Assembly (NCBI GenBank): GCA_934255435.1
Contig: CAKQNZ010000002.1
Coordinates: forward strand, 1-56,212
DNA: 56,212 bases
Source of the DNA: an uncultured Clostridia bacterium
GTDB lineage: Bacteria > Bacillota > Clostridia > Peptostreptococcales > Anaerovoracaceae
Reading direction: 5' to 3'
In this document: piece after piece, positions 51,738-56,212 of the stretch
Numbering within the stretch: position 1 is the stretch's first letter
Layout: each line of letters begins with the position of its first letter
Notes under the pieces: generated by a model
Told to the model about the DNA's origin: nothing
The model's database searches: none
Seen by the model: the letters and a program-made list of their open reading frames with translations, nothing else
Translations under genes and position numbers: made by a program

Positions 51738-51763
51738 GTCGGATATGGAGAACTTTGAACAGA

Positions 51764-52927
51764 ATGATATATCTTGATAACAGTGCAACGACAAGACAGT
51801 ATCCTCAGGTCACAGAGCTTATGGTAAAGCATATGGACGAGGTTTTCGGCAACCCTTCATCGCTTTACCAGCTGGGGGTAGACAGTGAGAAGTCGATAAA
51901 GAACGCCAGGAAACAGCTGACCGCTGCCATGGGGCAGGGAGACGGCAAAGTATATTTCACATCAGGCGGGACAGAAGCCGACAATATGGCGGTGTTCGGT
52001 GCTGCGGAGGCATTGAAGCGCAGAGGCCGGAAGCTGATAACGACCTGCGTAGAACATCCTGCAGTGCTGGAATGTTTCAGAAAGCTGGAACAGGACGGTT
52101 TCGATGTGGCATATATAGGCGTGGATGACAGGTGCAGACTGGATATGGATCAGCTTGAAGCCGAGATGAACGGCGATACGATACTTGTATCTGTGATGCA
52201 CGTCAACAACGAGACAGGCACTGTGATGCCCATCGACGATATAAAGGACATAATGAAGGCAAAAGCTCCTGAGGCACTTCTTCACTGCGATGCCGTGCAG
52301 AGTTTCGGCAAGCTGCCGCTGTCTGAGCAGGCTGATCTGATCGCTGTCAGCGGTCACAAGATACACGGTCCGAAAGGTTCCGGCGCGATATATGTCCGCA
52401 AAGGCGTGAATCTGCCGCCACTGATACGGGGAGGCGGTCAGGAGGAAGGCAAACGTTCAGGCACACAGAACGTGCCTGCGATAGCAGGTCTTGGACTTGC
52501 AGCAGAGCTTGCAGCTGCAGACAGGTCAGGCAGGATGAAGCGCATCGCCGGGATGAGACAGTATCTTCTGGACGGACTTTCTGATAGTCTTGACGACATC
52601 ATCGTGAACAGTCCGCTGCAGGCAGGCGAAAAACCGGGGCAGTGCTGCGGAAGCCTGCTGAATATTTCATTCATGGGGACGAGAGGAGAGGTCCTGCTGC
52701 ATACACTGGAACAGGACGGCATATATGTATCAACAGGTTCGGCATGCTCGTCGAACAAAAAAGGTCAGAGCCATGTGCTGTCAGCAATGGGACTGACCGA
52801 CAAAGCCATAGAAGGTACACTGAGATTCAGTCTCGGGCAGTTCAATACCCAGGATGAGATGGATACAGTGATAGACAAAGTTACAGCCGCTGTAAAGAGA
52901 TTCAGGAAACTCGGGAGCTTTAGATAA
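51764..52927 (+). CDS. Cysteine desulfurase (NifS/NifZ-like)
   Basis: A 387-residue fold-type I PLP enzyme that takes sulfur from cysteine and holds it as a persulfide. PLP-binding Lys in AVSGHKIHGPKG, catalytic Cys in STGSACSSNKKGQSH, and the start YLDNSATT is typical. It ends one base into thiI, so it is most likely the dedicated sulfur donor for ThiI (as NifZ is in B. subtilis) and not the general Fe-S donor. The ATG at 51764 is preferred; a TTG at 51755 with GGAG four bases upstream is an alternative start. Confidence 0.94.
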   Translation: MIYLDNSATTRQYPQVTELMVKHMDEVFGNPSSLYQLGVDSEKSIKNARKQLTAAMGQGDGKVYFTSGGTEADNMAVFGAAEALKRRGRKLITTCVEHPAVLECFRKLEQDGFDVAYIGVDDRCRLDMDQLEAEMNGDTILVSVMHVNNETGTVMPIDDIKDIMKAKAPEALLHCDAVQSFGKLPLSEQADLIAVSGHKIHGPKGSGAIYVRKGVNLPPLIRGGGQEEGKRSGTQNVPAIAGLGLAAELAAADRSGRMKRIAGMRQYLLDGLSDSLDDIIVNSPLQAGEKPGQCCGSLLNISFMGTRGEVLLHTLEQDGIYVSTGSACSSNKKGQSHVLSAMGLTDKAIEGTLRFSLGQFNTQDEMDTVIDKVTAAVKRFRKLGSFR

Positions 52928-54111
52928 TGGAAAAAGAACACATTTTTATAGTAAGATGCGGAGAAGTCGCACTGAAAGGAATGAACAAGCCGTATTTCGA
53001 AAGGATGCTTGTTGAACGTATAAAGAAACTGCTCAGGAAATTCGACAACGTGAGCGTTAAGCGTCACGAAGGTCTGATCTTTGTGCGTGCCGACGGCAGA
53101 CTTGACAGGAACGCAATAATAAAAGAGATATCAAAAGTATTCGGCGTTGCGTCCATAAGTCCTGCAGTGGAGTGCGAGAGCACTATGGAGGCCATCGGAG
53201 CTGCAGCTGTTGAATACATGAACGGCGTCATCGAGGAGAGAGGCATAAAAACATTCAAAGTTGAAGCAAAGCGTGCCGATAAGACTTTCCCTGTGAAATC
53301 TCCGGATATCGGCAGGATCATAGGCGCAGATGTCCTCAAAGGCTGCAAAGTGCTGAAGGTGGATGTCCATCACCCTGACTGCCTGCTTTTCGTAGATGTC
53401 AGACACGACAAATCATATATATATCAGGACAAGATAGCCGGATTCGGAGGACTTCCTCTCGGCACCAACGGCAAGGGGCTTTCCCTGCTTTCAGGCGGCA
53501 TAGACTCACCGGTGGCAACGTGGATGATGGCAAAGCGAGGTATGATGATAGAAGCGATACATTTCCATTCATATCCGTACACCAGCCAGCGTGCTCAGGA
53601 AAAAGTCGAGGACCTGGCGAGCATCGTGGCAACATACTGCGGCAGATTCAGGATGCATGTGATAAACCTGCTGCCGATACAGGAAAAGATCGTAGAAAAC
53701 TGCCCGGAAGAGGAGACTACTATCCTGGTGCGTCGTTTCATGATGCGTATAGCAGAAAAAGTAGCTGAAAACAACGGCTGCGGTATGCTGATCACAGGAG
53801 AGAACCTCGGACAGGTGGCAAGCCAGACGGCAGAAGCCCTGATAGTGACAGATTCCTCTGTGAAGATGCCGGTGATGAGACCGCTTATAGCCATGGACAA
53901 GGTAGATATCATGGACAAGGCACAGGAGATAGGCACATATGAGACATCGATACAGCCTTATGAAGACTGCTGTACTGTATTCCTTCCAAAGCATCCAGTC
54001 ACAAAGCCTAAACTGGACAGGATACTCCAGTCTGAAAGCAAACTGGACTGCGATGAGCTGATAGCTGCAGCAGTGGATTCGGAGGAGATAATCGATATCT
54101 ATCCGGCATAA
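52927..54111 (+). CDS. thiI: tRNA 4-thiouridine synthase ThiI
   Basis: ThiI thiolates uridine 8 of tRNAs and in some species supplies sulfur for thiazole synthesis. The 394 residues contain an N-terminal ferredoxin-like and THUMP region, then the PP-loop ATPase domain with SGGIDSPVATWMMAKRG. The C-terminal rhodanese domain of E. coli ThiI is absent, as in Bacillus, where persulfide comes straight from a partner NifS-like protein. That partner is encoded immediately upstream with a one-base overlap. Confidence 0.96.
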   Translation: MEKEHIFIVRCGEVALKGMNKPYFERMLVERIKKLLRKFDNVSVKRHEGLIFVRADGRLDRNAIIKEISKVFGVASISPAVECESTMEAIGAAAVEYMNGVIEERGIKTFKVEAKRADKTFPVKSPDIGRIIGADVLKGCKVLKVDVHHPDCLLFVDVRHDKSYIYQDKIAGFGGLPLGTNGKGLSLLSGGIDSPVATWMMAKRGMMIEAIHFHSYPYTSQRAQEKVEDLASIVATYCGRFRMHVINLLPIQEKIVENCPEEETTILVRRFMMRIAEKVAENNGCGMLITGENLGQVASQTAEALIVTDSSVKMPVMRPLIAMDKVDIMDKAQEIGTYETSIQPYEDCCTVFLPKHPVTKPKLDRILQSESKLDCDELIAAAVDSEEIIDIYPA

Positions 54112-54147
54112 AATACAAAAGTAGAATCTTTTCGACTTTATTTCCTA

Positions 54148-54176
54148 AAGACAACCCCGCTTTTCAGGATTATAAT
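54148..54176 (+). promoter_or_regulatory. Possible spoIIA promoter in a hairpin loop
   Basis: AAGACA (54148-54153), 17-bp spacer, TATAAT (54171-54176). The -10 lies in the loop of the hairpin at 54153-54202, so a transcript starting near 54183 would lack the left arm. No clear sigma-H promoter was found, although SigH drives this operon in Bacillus. Confidence 0.4.
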
Positions 54177-54206
54177 CAATGTATAGTCTTGAAAAGGGGG
54201 TTTTTT
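54153..54206 (+). terminator. Terminator-like hairpin covering the spoIIAA ribosome binding site
   Basis: AACCCC-G-CTTTTCA (54153-54166) pairs with TGAAAAGGGGGTT (54190-54202) over 13 pairs with one bulged G, with a 23-base loop and six T at 54201-54206. It can end transcripts from thiI. Its right arm contains AAGGGGG, the SD of spoIIAA. Confidence 0.72.
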
Positions 54207-54207
54207 C

Positions 54208-54573
54208 GTGGAAGTGATCTTCAGGATCTCAGACGATATACTTATCGCATGTATAAAAGGGGAAGTGGACCATCACAGTTCTGCACCTCTGAGAAACAGT
54301 ATAGATAAAGCAATGGACGCCTTCTGCTGCAGGAATCTTATCATGGATTTTTCCGGGGTCGAGTTTATGGACAGTTCGGGGATAGGTGTGGCTCTGGGCA
54401 GATACAAGCGTATGCAGGCTACAGGAGGCAGGATATGTATTTCCGGGTGCTCGGAATATATAAGGAGGCTCCTGGAAATGGCCGGAGTCTTTACGATAAT
54501 ACCGGAAAAGAAAGATTACGAAAGCGCCGTTATGTCAATAAGCGGCCAGGAACAGACGAGCATGGAGGTTTGA
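54208..54573 (+). CDS. spoIIAA: Anti-sigma F factor antagonist SpoIIAA
   Basis: A 121-residue STAS-domain protein. When unphosphorylated it binds SpoIIAB and frees SigF in the forespore. The phosphorylated Ser lies in EFMDSSGIGVALGRYK near residue 58. The start is GTG at 54208, with AAGGGGG seven bases upstream. It is the first gene of the canonical spoIIA operon; three bases separate it from spoIIAB. Confidence 0.95.
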   Translation: MEVIFRISDDILIACIKGEVDHHSSAPLRNSIDKAMDAFCCRNLIMDFSGVEFMDSSGIGVALGRYKRMQATGGRICISGCSEYIRRLLEMAGVFTIIPEKKDYESAVMSISGQEQTSMEV

Positions 54574-54576
54574 GAT

Positions 54577-55032
54577 ATGGAAAACAGTATGAGGATCGAA
54601 TTCAGTGCTCTTGCCGAAAACGAAGCCTTTGCCAGAGCCGCTGCAGCAGCATTCATCATGCCTCTCGACCCTACGGTGGAAGAACTCACAGAAGTGAAGA
54701 CAGCTGTATCAGAGGCAGTCAGCAACTGCATAATACACGGATACCGCAGCGATGAGGGTACGGAGCGGCAGTCGGACGACAAGGTGGTGATGGAATGTAC
54801 TGCATACAGCAGTGGCAAAGTGGTGATAATCATAGAGGATCAGGGAGCGGGCATCGAAGATGTTGACATGGCGATGCAGCCACTGTTCACCACAGGAGAC
54901 GAGCAGGAACGGTCAGGTATGGGATTTACAGTAATGGAGAGTTTTATGGACAAACTCAGAGTCAAGTCAGAAAAGGGGAAGGGAACCACTGTTATCATGA
55001 CTAAATATCTGGATATAGTCAGTGGCATATAG
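54577..55032 (+). CDS. spoIIAB: Anti-sigma F factor SpoIIAB
   Basis: A 151-residue GHKL kinase that binds SigF and phosphorylates SpoIIAA. ATP-site motifs: N box EAVSNCIIHGY, G1 box EDQGAGIEDVD and G2 region RSGMGFTVMESF. GGAGGTTTGAG precedes the ATG. Its last 11 bases overlap the sigF start, which suggests coupled translation and a controlled ratio of the two partners. Confidence 0.95.
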   Translation: MENSMRIEFSALAENEAFARAAAAAFIMPLDPTVEELTEVKTAVSEAVSNCIIHGYRSDEGTERQSDDKVVMECTAYSSGKVVIIIEDQGAGIEDVDMAMQPLFTTGDEQERSGMGFTVMESFMDKLRVKSEKGKGTTVIMTKYLDIVSGI

Positions 55033-55762
55033 ATATGAACCCATCGCAAAGGAAGATACATACGAACTAATAAGGCGGGCACAGAGCGGCGATCAGGAGG
55101 CAAGAGAACTGATCGTCAGCCAGAATACAGGACTGGTCAAAAACCTGGCGATGAAGTATTCTTCGGGATATTACGAGACCGATGATCTGATGCAGGTCGG
55201 TTTCCTTGGACTTGTCAAGGCCATCGACCGCTTCGACACCGGATTCGATGTGATGTTCTCAACCTATGCGGTTCCCATGATATTAGGTGAGATAAAGAGG
55301 TATATCCGTGATGATGGAAAGATAAAAGTCAGCCGTCAGCTGAAGACGGATATGAAAAATCTGAAGAAAGTGCAGCAGGAATATTACAACAAGTACGGTA
55401 CAAGCCCGAAGCTGAGCTGGCTGGCAGAGCAGCTTGGAGTATCTGTGGAAAGGGTCATGGAGATTCTTGAAGCTGCCGAATCCCTGTCAAATGTGGAAAG
55501 TCTCGACAACGAGCTGATACCGGAAGGTATGCACGGCGGAGAGTATGTTGACGAGGAAGAGCAGAATGTGAACATGATAGACCTGAAATCTGCCATAGGA
55601 GAGCTGGCAGAACGTGAACGGCAGATAATAGTGCTGCGCTATTTCAAGGATATGACACAGCAGCAGATAGCAGCACGACTTGGAATATCGCAGGTTCAGG
55701 TCTCCCGTATAGAAAAGAAAGTCCTGGCGCGCATGCGTGAGCGGATGGACCATGCGGAATGA
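55022..55762 (+). CDS. sigF: Sporulation sigma factor SigF
   Basis: A 246-residue sigma factor, the first forespore-specific one. Region 2 contains YETDDLMQVGFLGLVKAIDRF and FSTYAVPMILGEIKRYIRDD, and region 4 contains TQQQIAARLGISQVQVSRIEKKVL. The operon context excludes SigG. The start is most likely GTG at 55022, inside spoIIAB and without a clear SD, so initiation probably depends on coupling. A 9-bp hairpin (55768-55776 with 55788-55796) without a T run follows. Confidence 0.95.
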   Translation: MAYRYEPIAKEDTYELIRRAQSGDQEARELIVSQNTGLVKNLAMKYSSGYYETDDLMQVGFLGLVKAIDRFDTGFDVMFSTYAVPMILGEIKRYIRDDGKIKVSRQLKTDMKNLKKVQQEYYNKYGTSPKLSWLAEQLGVSVERVMEILEAAESLSNVESLDNELIPEGMHGGEYVDEEEQNVNMIDLKSAIGELAERERQIIVLRYFKDMTQQQIAARLGISQVQVSRIEKKVLARMRERMDHAE

Positions 55763-55827
55763 TGTAAGGTGCTGCACACAGATCATATGCAGCACCGGTG
55801 TTCAAAGGAGAAATACAGAAGTCTGCG

Positions 55828-55965
55828 CTAATGCTTTTTCCTTACGATAAGCTGTACATCTTCACCTGTCATACGTTTGATATTCTGTTCTACCTGACGT
55901 ATGATGCTGTCGATGACAAGAGAAGGATGAGCCCTGCCGTCATTCTTGAATCTGGCCTGCTGCAT
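55828..55965 (-). CDS. Conserved-looking 45-residue protein of unknown function
   Basis: A 45-codon minus-strand gene with an excellent ribosome binding site (GGGAGGTGAT, ending three bases before the ATG at 55965). The product is polar and helical, with a basic C-terminus ending in RKKH and a central segment IDSIIRQVEQNIKRM likely to form an amphipathic helix. It lies between sigF (convergent) and tRNA-Arg (divergent). Not recognised; not a SASP by motif. Confidence 0.55.
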   Translation of the reverse strand: MQQARFKNDGRAHPSLVIDSIIRQVEQNIKRMTGEDVQLIVRKKH

Positions 55966-56085
55966 GATATCACCTCCCATTTCTTAATTTATCCCGATTC
56001 GATAAAGGATATTCCCAGCAGAATATAATATATATGAAAGTACAGAAAAAAATATAACAAAAATCAAAATTTATCGAGTTATCAA

Positions 56086-56115
56086 TTGACATCAACAACA
56101 CAGGTAGTGTATAAT
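56086..56115 (+). promoter_or_regulatory. tRNA-Arg promoter
   Basis: TTGACA (56086-56091), 18-bp spacer, TATAAT (56110-56115): both boxes perfect, about 20 bases before the tRNA. Confidence 0.82.
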
Positions 56116-56135
56116 TATTAATGCAGTTTAAATCT

Positions 56136-56212
56136 GCGCCATTAGCTCAATTGGATAGAGTCGCGCACTACGAATGCGAAGGTTGGGGGTTCGAGTCCCT
56201 CATGGCGCGCCA
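56136..56212 (+). tRNA. tRNA-Arg (anticodon ACG)
   Basis: A 77-base tRNA with encoded CCA. The acceptor stem GCGCCAT pairs with ATGGCGC. The anticodon loop is CTACGAA, and the T arm has GGGGG-TTCGAGT-CCCTC. The first base of the anticodon is A, presumably modified to inosine to read CGU/CGC/CGA. The top pair of the anticodon stem is a G-A mismatch. The window ends exactly at the CCA. Confidence 0.96.

Noticed and set aside
55798..56028. A 76-codon plus-strand frame after sigF
   Set aside because: It is antisense to the 45-codon minus-strand gene, which has a much better ribosome binding site. The plus-strand frame starts at an internal codon without an SD.

Overview
The window is a chromosomal segment of a spore-forming, anaerobic, low-to-mid GC Gram-positive bacterium of the class Clostridia. 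This rests on an [FeFe] hydrogenase with an electron-transfer partner, a complete spoIIAA-spoIIAB-sigF operon, a SigK-type sigma factor, a YlmC/YmxH protein, DUF1292 and DUF1540 proteins, ThiI without a rhodanese domain beside its own cysteine desulfurase, and a MurE with the DNPR motif of meso-diaminopimelate-adding enzymes. An Anaerovoracaceae/Peptostreptococcales-like lineage is a guess. No insertion sequence, prophage or CRISPR array was seen.

Layout. 1-6.4 kb: 3' part of a D-Ala-D-Ala carboxypeptidase, uvrC, a DUF1292 protein, a MATE exporter. 5-9.7 kb: a tight run of a COG2509 flavoprotein, a C_GCAxxG_C_C redox protein, an acyl-CoA ligase and an alanine/ornithine racemase, ended by a terminator. 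9.9-13.9 kb: greA, a class I lysyl-tRNA synthetase fused to a tRNA-binding domain, asnS. 14.1-15.6 kb (minus): pdxS-pdxT. 16-21 kb: murE, a LysO-type exporter, a MoxR ATPase with a VWA partner, and a small monooxygenase-fold protein. 21-23.9 kb: an AT-richer accessory patch with a lipoprotein, small proteins and an HTH-ATPase-nuclease fusion. 24-27.6 kb (minus): the hydrogenase pair. 27.9-33.3 kb: an 1805-residue secreted subtilisin-like surface protein. 33.4-38.8 kb: lexA (minus), then a TetM/EF-G-like GTPase fused to a NYN ribonuclease domain, a small alarmone synthetase and an FKBP lipoprotein. 38.9-40.7 kb: glycine riboswitch and Na+:alanine/glycine symporter. 40.9-44.7 kb: ylmC-like, nrdR, cmk, a PBP and, converging on it, sigK. 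44.8-50 kb: a DUF1540 protein, radC, PBP2-like mrdA, minD and rodA, a reduced version of the usual rod-shape/Min cluster. 50.1-54.1 kb: RNase Y, cysteine desulfurase, thiI. 54.2-56.2 kb: spoIIA operon, a 45-codon minus-strand gene and tRNA-Arg(ACG).

The most unusual points are: (i) the TetM-like GTPase joined to a Rae1/YacP-like NYN nuclease, possibly a factor that delivers an mRNA nuclease to the ribosomal A site; (ii) the HTH-ATPase-PD-(D/E)XK protein whose promoter carries three tandem 9-bp repeats running into the -35 box; (iii) a class I LysRS with a C-terminal tRNA-binding domain in the slot after greA that usually holds class II lysS; (iv) a SigK without pro-sequence whose promoter fits the sigma-K consensus; (v) intergenic hairpins upstream of spoIIAA, a PBP gene and sigK whose 3' arm is the ribosome binding site of the next gene. 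All functional statements are inferred from the sequence alone; no database search was possible.
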